Shown here one piece after another: positions 8,349-19,594 of a stretch of DNA of 64,000 bases; position 1 is the first letter of the stretch, and each line of letters begins with the position of its first letter. Source of the DNA: Actinomadura cremea (lineage in GTDB: Bacteria > Actinomycetota > Actinomycetes > Streptosporangiales > Streptosporangiaceae); the NCBI RefSeq assembly GCF_014648495.1, contig NZ_BMRF01000013.1, positions 62,001 through 126,000 on the forward strand, in the 5' to 3' direction. The notes beneath the pieces were generated by a model. The model saw nothing but the letters and a program-made list of their open reading frames with translations, did not search any database and was not told the origin of the DNA. The position numbers and the translations under genes were made by a program.

Positions 8349-9341
8349 ATGAGGGATCTGACGGTGCGGCTCGACGCGCTGGACCCGCAGGCGGGGGCGG
8401 CGCTGCGCGTCATCGCCTACTTCGACGACCTGACGGCGCACGGCGCGACCCTGCAGGCGATCGTCCGGGCCGCCGCCGTGCTCACGGCCGGTCCCGCCGC
8501 GCTCGTCGACGAGGCACGCCGCGTCCGAATCCGGGTCGACGCGCGGGGCCGCACCGGCACCCCCTCCGAGGCCCCCGACCCCGCCTGGCCGAGCACGCTC
8601 GTGGACCCCGGCGCCCTGCTGTGGCTCGAGTACTCCGGCCCGCCCCGCCCCGTCGACGCGATGGTGCTGGAACGGGCGGCGGCCGCCGCCTCCGCCGTCC
8701 TCGACCGCACCCGGGGCCGGGCGAGGCCGCACGACACCGCGTCGGTCGAGACCCTCCTCGACCCCGCGGCCGCCCCGGAGGCCCGCGCGACCGCGGCCCA
8801 CCGTCTCGGGCTCCCCGAGTCGGCGCGGGTCCGAGCCGTCGCCCTGCACGGCGGCGACGCGCTGATCGTCCCCGCGTCCGGGCGGGGCGAGGTGCCGGAG
8901 GGGGCGCGGGCCGGAGTCGGACCGGTGGTCGATCCGGACGGCCTGCCGGGGTCGTGGGAGGCGGCGCGGACGGCGCTGCGCCTCACCGCCGAGGGGACGC
9001 CGGGCGACCCCGGGCCGCGCGTCGTCCACGCGGACGAGGCGGGCGGCCTGCTGGCGCTCGCGCTCGCCGTCGGCCCGGACACTCCCGAGATCGCGGACGT
9101 CACGGCCGTCGAGCGCGCCGCGCGGGCCGCGCCGTGGATGCTCGCGACGCTCGACGCCGTCGCGGGCGCGTCCAGCGTCCGGGCGGCGGCGGCCGTCCTG
9201 CGCGTGCACCACTCGACCCTGCAGGAACGCCTCCCCCACGCGGAACGGCTCCTCGGCTGGCCGCTCGCCGGCACCGCCGGCCGGTTCCGCCTGCACCTCG
9301 CGCTCGCGCTGCGCCGCCTCCACCGCGCACCGCCGCCGTAG
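8349..9341 (+). CDS. PucR-family-like helix-turn-helix transcriptional regulator
   Basis: 330 residues. The C-terminal ~60 residues (RAAAAVLRVHHSTLQERLPHAERLLGWPLAGTAGRFRLHLALALRR in segments) match the PucR/CdaR C-terminal HTH, where the usual RNTV/HRNTL turn is here HHSTLQERL. The N-terminal ~250 residues form an Ala-rich, GAF-like or sensory region with no clear domain. It starts at ATG 8349 after GGAGGGACCG and lies 13 bp behind the esterase gene, so it may control that gene or a linked pathway. The ligand is unknown. Confidence 0.65.
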   Translation: MRDLTVRLDALDPQAGAALRVIAYFDDLTAHGATLQAIVRAAAVLTAGPAALVDEARRVRIRVDARGRTGTPSEAPDPAWPSTLVDPGALLWLEYSGPPRPVDAMVLERAAAAASAVLDRTRGRARPHDTASVETLLDPAAAPEARATAAHRLGLPESARVRAVALHGGDALIVPASGRGEVPEGARAGVGPVVDPDGLPGSWEAARTALRLTAEGTPGDPGPRVVHADEAGGLLALALAVGPDTPEIADVTAVERAARAAPWMLATLDAVAGASSVRAAAAVLRVHHSTLQERLPHAERLLGWPLAGTAGRFRLHLALALRRLHRAPPP

Positions 9342-9402
9342 ACCGCCCGCGGGGCGCACACCACACCCGTCATCGGGCGCGGAGCGGACAGGCATGGCAT
9401 TA

Positions 9403-9422
9403 TCTAGACCGGTCGGTCTAGA
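9403..9422. promoter_or_regulatory. TetR-type operator upstream of the MBL-fold gene
   Basis: TCTAGACCGGTCGGTCTAGA is an inverted repeat with perfect 8-bp arms and a 4-bp centre. TAGACCGGTCGGTCTA is the classical form of a TetR-family operator. A TATCTA hexamer (9402-9407) that could be the -10 element overlaps it. The MBL-fold gene starts 21 bp downstream. No tetR gene is present nearby. Confidence 0.7.
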
Positions 9423-9442
9423 CGTGAGGGAAGGCGGGTTCC

Positions 9443-10195
9443 ATGCGGGTGCATCATCTGAACTGCGGGTCGCTCCGAGAGATCGAGCCGGTGGACGATC
9501 CGGGGCTGGAAGCCGCGCGGGCCGTCTGCCACGTGCTGCTGGTCGAGACGGACGCGAACGGGCTGGTGCTCGTGGACACGGGCCTCGGGCTCGGGGACGT
9601 GGCGGATCCGGCGGGGCGGCTCGGGGACGAGTGGACGGGCTTCGCGGGGCCGGTGCTGGACGAGGCGGAGACGGCCGTCCGGCAGGTCGAGGCGCTCGGG
9701 TTCGCCGCGTCGGACGTCCGGCACATCGTGCCGACGCATCTGCACCGCGACCACGCGGGAGGCTTGAGCGACTTCCCGGACGCGGCGGTGCACGTGTTCG
9801 CGGCCGAGCGGGAGTGCGCGGCCACCCGTCAGTTCGACCATGGGCCGAAGTGGGTCGCCCACCCGGACGGCGGCGAGCCCTGGGCGGGGTTCGAGGGGGT
9901 GCGGGCACTCCCAGGGGACGACATCCTGCTGGTGCCGCTCGGCGGCCACTCCCCCGGACACGCGGGCGTCGCCGTGCGGGACGGCGGCCGGTGGCTGCTG
10001 CACGCGGGCGACGCGTACTTCTACCACGGCGAGCTCGGTACGGAACCGCGCGTCCATCCGCTGATGGAGCTGGTCCAGGAGAGCGCGGAGGTCGATCGGG
10101 AGCTGCGGCTGCGGAACGTCGCGCGGCTGCCCGAACTGGCGGGGGTCGACGTCTTCTGCGCCCACGACCCGTGGGAGCTCATGCGCTACCGGTGA
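9443..10195 (+). CDS. Metallo-beta-lactamase-fold hydrolase (lactonase-like)
   Basis: 250 residues. The zinc-binding motif HLHRDH at residues 99-104 (PTHLHRDHAGG), a later His in GGHSPGHAGV, Asp in LHAGDAYFY and the C-terminal His in FCAHDPWEL complete the binuclear metal site of MBL-fold hydrolases. The overall arrangement resembles N-acyl-homoserine lactonase and related lactonases, but the substrate is not certain. The start ATG 9443 is preceded by GGGAAGG and lies directly behind a TetR-type operator, so it is probably derepressed by a small ligand. Its 3' end overlaps the 3' end of recD2 by 10 bp (convergent). Confidence 0.82.
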   Translation: MRVHHLNCGSLREIEPVDDPGLEAARAVCHVLLVETDANGLVLVDTGLGLGDVADPAGRLGDEWTGFAGPVLDEAETAVRQVEALGFAASDVRHIVPTHLHRDHAGGLSDFPDAAVHVFAAERECAATRQFDHGPKWVAHPDGGEPWAGFEGVRALPGDDILLVPLGGHSPGHAGVAVRDGGRWLLHAGDAYFYHGELGTEPRVHPLMELVQESAEVDRELRLRNVARLPELAGVDVFCAHDPWELMRYR

Positions 10196-12399
10196 TCGAG
10201 CCGGTGGCGCAGGGCCGTGTGGCGGCGGCCCGCGCCGGCGGTGCGGACGGCGGCGGCCAGGGCGCGGCGGGAACCCACGAGGACGACGAGCTTCTTCGCG
10301 CGGGTGATGCCGGTGTAGAGCAGGTTGCGGCGCAGCATCGTCCAGGCCCCGGTGGTCAGCGGGACGACCACGGCCGGGTACTCGCTGCCCTGCGAGCGGT
10401 GGATCGTGATCGCGTAGGCGTGGGCGAGCTCGTCGAGTTCGTCGAACGCGTAGTCGATGCTCTCGTCCTCGTCGGTGAGGACGGCGAGGGTCTGGTCTTC
10501 GAGGGAGACCTTCGTGACGACGCCGACGGTGCCGTTGAACACCCCGGCCTTCCCCTTGTCGTAGTTGTTGCGGAGCTGCGTGACCTTGTCGCCGACGCGG
10601 AAGACGCGACCGCCGTAGCGGCGTTCGGGGCGGGCGTCGTCGTGCGGGGTGAGGGCCTCCTGGAGGAGGGTGTTCAGGGCGCCCGCACCGGCGGCCCCGC
10701 GGTGCATGGGGGCGAGGACCTGCACGTCGCGGCGGGGGTCGAGGCCGAACCTGCGGGGGATGCGGTTGGCGACGACGTCCTTGGTCACCTCGGCCGCCTC
10801 CTCCTGTTCCTCACAGGGGAACAGGAAGAAGTCGGGGTAGCCGCGGGTGTGCGGGTGGTCGCCGGAGTTGACGCGGTGGGCGTTGACGACGATGCCCGAC
10901 TGCTGCGCCTGCCGGAAGATCTTCGTGAGGCGCACGCGCGGGATCGCGGCGGAGGCGAGCAGGTCGGCGAGCACCTCGCCCGCGCCGACCGACGGGAGCT
11001 GGTCGACGTCCCCGACCAGGAGCAGGTGCGCGCCCCGGGGTATCGCCTTGACCAGCTTGTTCGCCAGGATCAGGTCGACCATGGACGACTCGTCGACGAC
11101 GACCAGATCGGCGTCGAGGGGGTTGTCCTGGTCGTAGGCCGCGTCGCCGCCGGGCTGGAGCTGGAGGAGGCGGTGGACGGTGGCCGCCTCGTGGCCGGTC
11201 AGCTCGGCGAGCCGCTTGGCGGCGCGTCCGGTGGGCGCGACGAGGACGATCTTGGCCTGCTTGGCGGCCGCGAGTTCGACCACGGAGCGGACGGTGAAGC
11301 TCTTGCCGCAACCGGGACCGCCCGTGAGGACGGCCACCTTGGAGGTGAGGGCGAGCTTGACGGCCTCTTCCTGTTCGGGGGCGAGGTCGGTGCCGGTCCG
11401 TTTCCGGAGCCAGGGCAGCGCCCTGTCCCAGTCGACGCCGGCGAACGCCTCGAGGCGGTCCGTGGGGGCGTCCAGGAGATCGAGGAGGCCGCGGGCCAGC
11501 GATCGTTCCGCACGGTGGAACGGTACGAGGTAGACGGCGGGGATCGTCGTGTCGTCCCCGGGGATCGGGTCCCGCACGACGCCTTCGGCCGCGGCCAGCT
11601 CGTCCAGCGCGGGGACGATCAGTTCGCGCGGGACCTCGAGGATCTTCTCGGCGGCGGTGACGAGGTTCGGCTCCGGCAGGAAGCAGTGCCCGTCGTCGGC
11701 CGCCTCGGAGAGCGTGTACTGGAGCCCGGCCTTGATCCGCTCCAGGCTGTCGTGCGGGATGCCGACCGCCTGGGCGATCGTGTCGGCGGTCTTGAAGCCG
11801 ATGCCCCACACGTCGGCGGCGAGCCGGTACGGGTCGCGCCGGACGGTGTCGACGGAGGCGTCCCCGTACCGCTTGTAGACGCGGACGGCCAGGGAGGTGG
11901 AGACGCCGACGCCCTGCAGGAAGACCATCACCTCCTTGATGGCCTTCTGCTCCTCCCACGCGTCGCCGATCCGCTTCGTCCGCTTCGGCCCCAGGCCGGG
12001 GACCTCGACGAGCCGCTCCGGCTCCTCCTCGATGACGCGCAGGATGTCGGTGCCGAAGTGCTCGACCATCCGGTCGGCCATCACCGGCCCGATGCCCTTG
12101 ATCATCCCGGAGCCGAGGTAGCGGCGGATGCCCTGGACGGTCGCGGGCAGCACCGTCGTGTACGACTCGACCTCGAACTGGCGCCCGTACTTCGGGTGCG
12201 AGCGCCACCAGCCGGTCAGCCGCAGGCTCTCCCCCACCTGGGCGCCCAGCAGCGCCCCCACGACCGTCAGTAGGTCGCCGCCGCGGTCGGTGGCGACGCG
12301 GCCGACGGTGTAGCCGGTCTCGTCGTTGGCATAGGTGATCCGCTCGAGTACCGCTTCCAGAACGGCCCGGGATGGAGTCGGTGTGGTCACGCCCGACAT
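10186..12399 (-). CDS. recD2: ATP-dependent RecD2-type DNA helicase
   Basis: 737 residues, the usual RecD2 length. The N-terminal OB/HhH region contains RRYLGSGMIKGIGPVMADRMVEHFG and VPGLGPKRTKRI, typical of RecD2. The helicase core has Walker A GGPGCGKS (residues 360-367) and Walker B VVVDESSMVD. Motif III is LLLVGDVDQLPSVGAG, and the C-terminal motif is AITIHRSQGSEYPAVV. It is a 5'-3' single-strand DNA translocase/helicase for DNA repair in organisms without, or in addition to, RecBCD. ATG 12399 is the start, 2 bp beyond the mtnA stop, so it is expressed with mtnA. The overlap with the MBL gene at its 3' end leaves no space for an intergenic terminator. Confidence 0.95.
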   Translation of the reverse strand: MSGVTTPTPSRAVLEAVLERITYANDETGYTVGRVATDRGGDLLTVVGALLGAQVGESLRLTGWWRSHPKYGRQFEVESYTTVLPATVQGIRRYLGSGMIKGIGPVMADRMVEHFGTDILRVIEEEPERLVEVPGLGPKRTKRIGDAWEEQKAIKEVMVFLQGVGVSTSLAVRVYKRYGDASVDTVRRDPYRLAADVWGIGFKTADTIAQAVGIPHDSLERIKAGLQYTLSEAADDGHCFLPEPNLVTAAEKILEVPRELIVPALDELAAAEGVVRDPIPGDDTTIPAVYLVPFHRAERSLARGLLDLLDAPTDRLEAFAGVDWDRALPWLRKRTGTDLAPEQEEAVKLALTSKVAVLTGGPGCGKSFTVRSVVELAAAKQAKIVLVAPTGRAAKRLAELTGHEAATVHRLLQLQPGGDAAYDQDNPLDADLVVVDESSMVDLILANKLVKAIPRGAHLLLVGDVDQLPSVGAGEVLADLLASAAIPRVRLTKIFRQAQQSGIVVNAHRVNSGDHPHTRGYPDFFLFPCEEQEEAAEVTKDVVANRIPRRFGLDPRRDVQVLAPMHRGAAGAGALNTLLQEALTPHDDARPERRYGGRVFRVGDKVTQLRNNYDKGKAGVFNGTVGVVTKVSLEDQTLAVLTDEDESIDYAFDELDELAHAYAITIHRSQGSEYPAVVVPLTTGAWTMLRRNLLYTGITRAKKLVVLVGSRRALAAAVRTAGAGRRHTALRHRLDHR

Positions 12400-12401
12400 G
12401 A

Positions 12402-13475
12402 TCACAGGTGGGCCGGACGTCCCGTCAGGGGTTCCCGGAGATGTGGACGACCGCGCGGCACGATTCCCGCCGACACCTCGAGGACGCCCGTCTCGGTCGC
12501 GAGCGCGGTGACGAGGTTGGCGGGGGTCACGTCGAAGGCCGGGTTGAACGCGGCGACACCGTCCGGGGCCGCGGGCGTCCCGCCGAAGGCGAGGACCTCG
12601 GCGCCGGGCCGCTCCTCGATGGGGATGCCGTCGCCGGCGGGCGTCGCGAGGTCGACCGTGCTCCACGGCGCCGCGACCATCAGCGGGATCCCGGTGGCCG
12701 CGCAGGCGAGCGCCACGCCGAGGGAGCCGATCTTGTTCGCGGTGTCGCCGTTGGCCGCGATCCGGTCGGCGCCGATGACCGCCGCGTCCACCAGGCCCCG
12801 CGTGATCGTGCTCGCCGCGGCGGCGTCGGCCTGCACGACGCACGGGACGCCCGATTCGCGCAGCTCCCAGGCGGTGAGCCGCGAGCCCTGCAGGAGCGGG
12901 CGCGTCTCGTCCGCGTAGACCAGCTCGATCCGGTTCCGGGCGTGCAGCTCGCGGACGACGCCGAGCGCCGTCCCCCACCCGGCGGTCGCGAGCGCGCCGG
13001 CGTTGCAGTGGGTCAGGAGGCGGAGCGGACGGTCGGGGCACCGGGCGGCGAGCCAGTCGGCACCGTGCTCGCCGATCGCCCGGTTGGCGCGGACGTCCTC
13101 GTCCAGGAGGGCCTGCGCCTCGGCCACGACGGCGGCGAGCCCCTCGGGGACGCGGGGCCGGACCCGGTCGACGCCCGCCGCGAGGTTCACCGCCGTGGGC
13201 CGGGCGTCCCGGACGCGGGCGATCGCCGCGTCGCGGGCGGCGCCGTCCCAGCCCTCGCGGACGGCCTGGCGGACGGCGATCGCGACGCCGAACGCGCCCG
13301 CGACGCCCAGCGCGGGCGCGCCGCGCACGACGAGCCGCCGGATCGCGTCCACGAGCGCGTCCACGTCCCGCACCTCCAGGTGCTCGACGCGGGCGGGCAG
13401 GACGGTCTGGTCCAGCAGCCGCAGGGCGTCGCCCGTCCAGGCGATGGTCCGCACATCGGTCGTCATGCTGTCCAT
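12402..13475 (-). CDS. mtnA: S-methyl-5-thioribose-1-phosphate isomerase
   Basis: 357 residues, full length. The eIF2B-alpha-like isomerase signature is complete: VRGAPALGVAGAFGVA, catalytic Cys157 in LLTHCNAGALAT, YADETRPLLQGSRLTAWEL, and GADRIAANGDTANKIGS with the catalytic Asp near 237. It converts methylthioribose-1-phosphate to methylthioribulose-1-phosphate in methionine salvage. The closely related ribose-1,5-bisphosphate isomerase is less likely given the motifs. ATG 13475 follows GAGGC with good spacing; ATG 13466 (MTTDV) is an alternative. No other salvage genes are adjacent. Its 5' region is shared divergently with the imuA' promoter. Confidence 0.93.
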   Translation of the reverse strand: MDSMTTDVRTIAWTGDALRLLDQTVLPARVEHLEVRDVDALVDAIRRLVVRGAPALGVAGAFGVAIAVRQAVREGWDGAARDAAIARVRDARPTAVNLAAGVDRVRPRVPEGLAAVVAEAQALLDEDVRANRAIGEHGADWLAARCPDRPLRLLTHCNAGALATAGWGTALGVVRELHARNRIELVYADETRPLLQGSRLTAWELRESGVPCVVQADAAAASTITRGLVDAAVIGADRIAANGDTANKIGSLGVALACAATGIPLMVAAPWSTVDLATPAGDGIPIEERPGAEVLAFGGTPAAPDGVAAFNPAFDVTPANLVTALATETGVLEVSAGIVPRGRPHLREPLTGRPAHL

Positions 13476-13554
13476 AATGCCTCGAAAGTCGCGTCCGCCC
13501 TTACCGGGCAGGGCTTCCCGGCCCCCACACAACCACCGCATGACCTGCGTAAAC

Positions 13555-13586
13555 TTGACATCGATCGAACCGGTGTTCGAAATTAT
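13555..13586 (+). promoter_or_regulatory. Promoter of the imuA'-imuB-dnaE2 operon
   Basis: A consensus TTGACA (13555-13560) is followed 19-20 bp later by the AT-rich AAATTAT (13580-13586), the only such island in the 135-bp gap. The SOS box lies between the two elements, so LexA binding would block polymerase directly. The first gene starts 25 bp downstream. Confidence 0.7.
13565..13580. promoter_or_regulatory. SOS box (LexA operator)
   Basis: TCGAAC-CGGT-GTTCGA is a perfect match to the actinobacterial LexA consensus TCGAAC-N4-GTTCGA. It sits in the spacer of the imuA' promoter and 90 bp from the divergent mtnA start. It implies DNA-damage induction of the mutagenic polymerase operon. Confidence 0.92.
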
Positions 13587-13610
13587 GCGGAAGCGGGAAA
13601 GGGGACGGAC

Positions 13611-14495
13611 GTGGCCGAGGCGGCACTGCGCGACGCGACCGCGCTGCGCGACGCCGTGGCGCCGGGCACGGCGGCGGCGCGGGCGGTACCGGTGCTGCCC
13701 GCGCTGCGTGCCGTCCTCCCCGGCGGGCTGCGCGCGGGCTCGCTCGTCGGCCTCGACGGGCCCGGCGCCGCCTCCCTCGGCACGGCGCTGGTCGCGGGCG
13801 CGTCCCGGCACGGCGGCGCGGGCGGGACGGGCGGCTGGTGCGGCGTCGTCGGCCTGCCCGCCTTCGGGGTGCGGGCCGCCGCCGGAATGGGCGCCGCCCC
13901 GGACCGGCTCCTGCTGGTCGACGAGCCCGGCGGCCGCTGGGCGGACGTGGTGGCGGCGCTGCTGGAGGCCGTCGACCTGGTCCTGCTGCGCCCGCCGGAG
14001 CGGACGGACGCGGCCGCCGTCCGGCGGCTGTCCGCGCTCGCCCGCAGGCACGGCGCGGTGCTCGCCCTGGCCGAGGCGCCCGGCTGGCCGGGCGTCCGGC
14101 TGCGCCTGCGGACGGCGGCGCCGTCGTGGGAGGGCCTCGGCGCGGGCCACGGGCGGCTGCGGGGGCGCCGCGCCGAGGTCGTCGCCGAGGGCCGGGACGC
14201 GCCGGGACGGGGCCGCCGCGCCCGGCTGTGGCTCCCCGCCCCGGACGGCACGGTCATCCCGGACGACGCGACCGTCTCCGACGAGTCGCGTCCCGCCCTG
14301 CACCTCGTCCGCGAGGCGGGCCGGGTGAGCGACGGCGCCCCCGTGCACCGCCCCTCCGACCCGAGCGACCCCACCCCCGCACAGCGCGACCGCATCCCGA
14401 GCGAACCCGTCCCCGCGCGGCAGGGCCGCTTCCCGGGTGAGGGCGCCCCCGCGCGGCGCGGGCGGGTTGTGGGGCGGGGTGGGGGTGCCGCGTGA
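13611..14495 (+). CDS. imuA': ImuA'-like mutasome accessory protein
   Basis: 294 residues. It is a degenerate RecA-fold protein: ALRAVLPGGLRAGSLVGLDGPGAASLGTAL occupies the position of a RecA N-terminal core but lacks a proper Walker A GKT, and RLLLVDEPGGRWADVVAALLEAVDLVLL follows. The C-terminal ~60 residues are Pro/Arg-rich and probably disordered. Position immediately upstream of imuB and dnaE2 identifies it as the actinobacterial ImuA' (ImuA-like) component, which links the polymerase complex to RecA filaments. GTG 13611 is preceded by AAAGGGGAC. The stop overlaps the imuB start as GTGA (14492-14495). Primary sequence is poorly conserved, so the call rests mainly on context. Confidence 0.78.
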   Translation: MAEAALRDATALRDAVAPGTAAARAVPVLPALRAVLPGGLRAGSLVGLDGPGAASLGTALVAGASRHGGAGGTGGWCGVVGLPAFGVRAAAGMGAAPDRLLLVDEPGGRWADVVAALLEAVDLVLLRPPERTDAAAVRRLSALARRHGAVLALAEAPGWPGVRLRLRTAAPSWEGLGAGHGRLRGRRAEVVAEGRDAPGRGRRARLWLPAPDGTVIPDDATVSDESRPALHLVREAGRVSDGAPVHRPSDPSDPTPAQRDRIPSEPVPARQGRFPGEGAPARRGRVVGRGGGAA

Positions 14496-15989
14496 GCCGG
14501 GTGCTGGTCGTGTGGTGCCCCGACTGGCCGGTGACGGCGGTCGGCATCGACGCCGCCACGCCGGGCGCGGCCGTCGCGGGCGGGCGGGTCGCGGCGTGCT
14601 CGGCGGCGGCGCGGGCCGCGGGCGTGCGGCGGGGCCAGGGGCTGCGGGACGCGCAGCGGCGGTGCCCCGGGCTGGTCGTGCGGGAGCGGGACGCCGACGC
14701 CGAGGGGCGGGCGTTCGAGGCGGTCGTGGCGGCGGTCGCGGAGGTGACGCCCAAGGTGGAGGTGGTGCGGCCGGGGCTGCTGGCGGTGGCGGCGAAGGGC
14801 GCCGCGCGGTTCTACGGCGGCGAGGAGGCACTGCGGGTCCTGCTGCAGGACACGGTGGTCGAGGCGGGGTACGACTGCGGGGCCGGGGTCGCCGACGGGT
14901 CGTTCGCCGCCGAGCTGGCGGCGCGGGCCGGGAACGGCGGGGTGGTCGTGCCGGAGGGCGGGGCGGCCGGGTTCCTGGCACCGTACTCGCCGGTGGTGCT
15001 CGGACGCCCGGACCTGGCGGAGCTGCTGTGGCGGCTCGGGATCCGGACGCTCGGGGCGTTCGCGGCGCTGCCCGCGGGGCGCGTCGCGGCGCGGTTCGGG
15101 GCGGACGGGGCGCTGGCGCACCGGCTCGCGCGGGGCGAGGGGCCGCGGCCGCTCGCGGCGGCGGAGGGGACGGGCGACCTGGCGGTGCACACGGTGTTCG
15201 AGCCGCCCGCGGAGCGGGCCGACCGGGTGGTGTTCACGGCGAAGCGGCTGGCGGACGAGCTGCACGCGGGGCTCGCGGCGGCCGGGGCGGCGTGCGTCCG
15301 GCTGGAGGTCGCGGTGGAGTTCGCGGACGGGCGGGAGTCGCGCCGGCTGTGGCGGCACGACGGGCGGCTGTCGGCGCTCGCGGTCGCCGACCGGGTGCGG
15401 TGGCAGCTGTCGGCGTGGCGGCCGGAGGACGACGCGGTATGGGGCGGGGTCGTGCGGCTGGACCTCGTGCCCGACCAGCTCGTCCCGGACACGGGCCGGC
15501 AGGAGGCGCTCTGGGGGCGGGTCACCGATCCGGTGGCGCGGGCGGCCGACCGGGTGCAGGCGCTGCTGGGCCACCGGGCGATCACCCGGCCGGTGCTGAC
15601 CGGCGGGCGGGGGCCCGGCGAGCAGGTCGTGAAGGTGCCGGTCGGGGACCTGCCGCCGGGCGGCGAGCCGGACGGTCCGTGGCCGGGGCGGCTCGGGGCG
15701 CCCGCGCCGGCGGTCGTCCCGGCCGACCCGGTGCCGGTGCGGCTGGTGGACGCGGCGGGCGCGGACGTCGTGGTGTCGGCGCGCGGCGCGGTGTCGGCGC
15801 CGCCCGCCGCGCTCGTCGCCGGGGACGAGCCGGTCGCGGTGGTGGCGTGGGCGGGGCCGTGGCCCGCGGACGAGCGCTGGTGGGATCCCGAGCGGGCGCG
15901 GCGCCGGGCGCGGTTCCAGGTCGTCACCGGGGACGGCGCCGCGTACCTGGTCACCGTCGAGGGCGGCCGGTGGCACGTGGAGGCGGCCT

Positions 15990-15997
<8 letters not shown>
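14492..15997 (+). CDS. imuB: ImuB, inactive Y-family DNA polymerase-like clamp adaptor
   Basis: 501 residues. Y-family fold with N-terminal MSRVLVVWCPDWPVTAVG, RVAACSAAARAAGVRRGQGLRDAQRRCP (finger-type segment) and the HhH-type ELLWRLGIRTLGAFAALPAGRVAARFG. The catalytic carboxylates of active Y-polymerases (DMDAFYAS-type and SxDE-type motifs) are absent, as known for ImuB. Residues 337-342, QEALWG, match the hexapeptide beta-clamp-binding motif of mycobacterial ImuB. It probably brings DnaE2 to the sliding clamp during translesion synthesis. Its GTG start overlaps the imuA' stop, and its 3' end overlaps dnaE2 by 8 bp, so translation is coupled. Confidence 0.88.
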
Positions 15998-19262
<3,265 letters not shown>

Positions 19263-19310
19263 GCGGCCCCCGGCCCCCGGCCCGCGGCCCGCGGCGTTCG
19301 CCGGGACGGC

Positions 19311-19340
19311 CGGGTGCGGTCTCGCGACTTCCGGTCGGAT
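19311..19340 (+). repeat. Echo of the dnaE2 3' end
   Basis: About 50 bp beyond the dnaE2 stop the sequence again encodes GRVRSRDF (19310-19333), the same peptide that ends dnaE2, with different third bases. It looks like a diverged partial duplication, or the tail of a lost second dnaE2-like copy, rather than chance. Only ~8 codons match. Confidence 0.35.
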
Positions 19341-19418
19341 ATCCGTCTTGCCAGGGCGGGCACGAACCGATCGCTCCGTGCCAGGGTGATCACTTTGCGT
19401 GCAGCGGAGAAAGGTCGG

Positions 19419-19590
19419 ATGCGGAGGGCGGGCCAGGGACCGCGGCCCCCGACACCCGATCCCGCCGACCCCGAGCGGGCCGGCCCGTACCGGATCGAGT
19501 CGCGGATCGGGCGGGGCGGGGTGGGCGCGGTCCGTCTCAGGCGCGCGCCGGATGCCCGACCGGTCGTGACGCCGGTCGGTGGCCGTGGCG
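19419..19590 (+). pseudogene. Relic of a serine/threonine protein kinase N-terminus
   Basis: From ATG 19419, with GGAGAAAGG upstream, the frame reads MRRAGQGP..., then DPERAGPYRIESRIGRGGVG, then AVRLRRAPDARPV. This is the canonical opening of actinomycete Ser/Thr kinases: the DPxxxGPYRL lead-in, the glycine loop GxGGxG and VxLxR. After ~45 codons similarity stops before the catalytic lysine, and the frame runs into the 3' end of ppx on the opposite strand. No catalytic loop or activation segment is present. It is best read as a truncated remnant; an unrelated small protein cannot be excluded. Confidence 0.55.
19556..19579. terminator. Stem-loop between dnaE2 and ppx
   Basis: CCGACCGG-TCGTGACG-CCGGTCGG is a perfect 8-bp stem with an 8-base loop, 15 bp from the ppx stop and ~290 bp after dnaE2. 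Placed between two convergent operons, it could act as a bidirectional terminator. No T-run is present. Confidence 0.5.
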
Positions 19591-19594
19591 CCGG

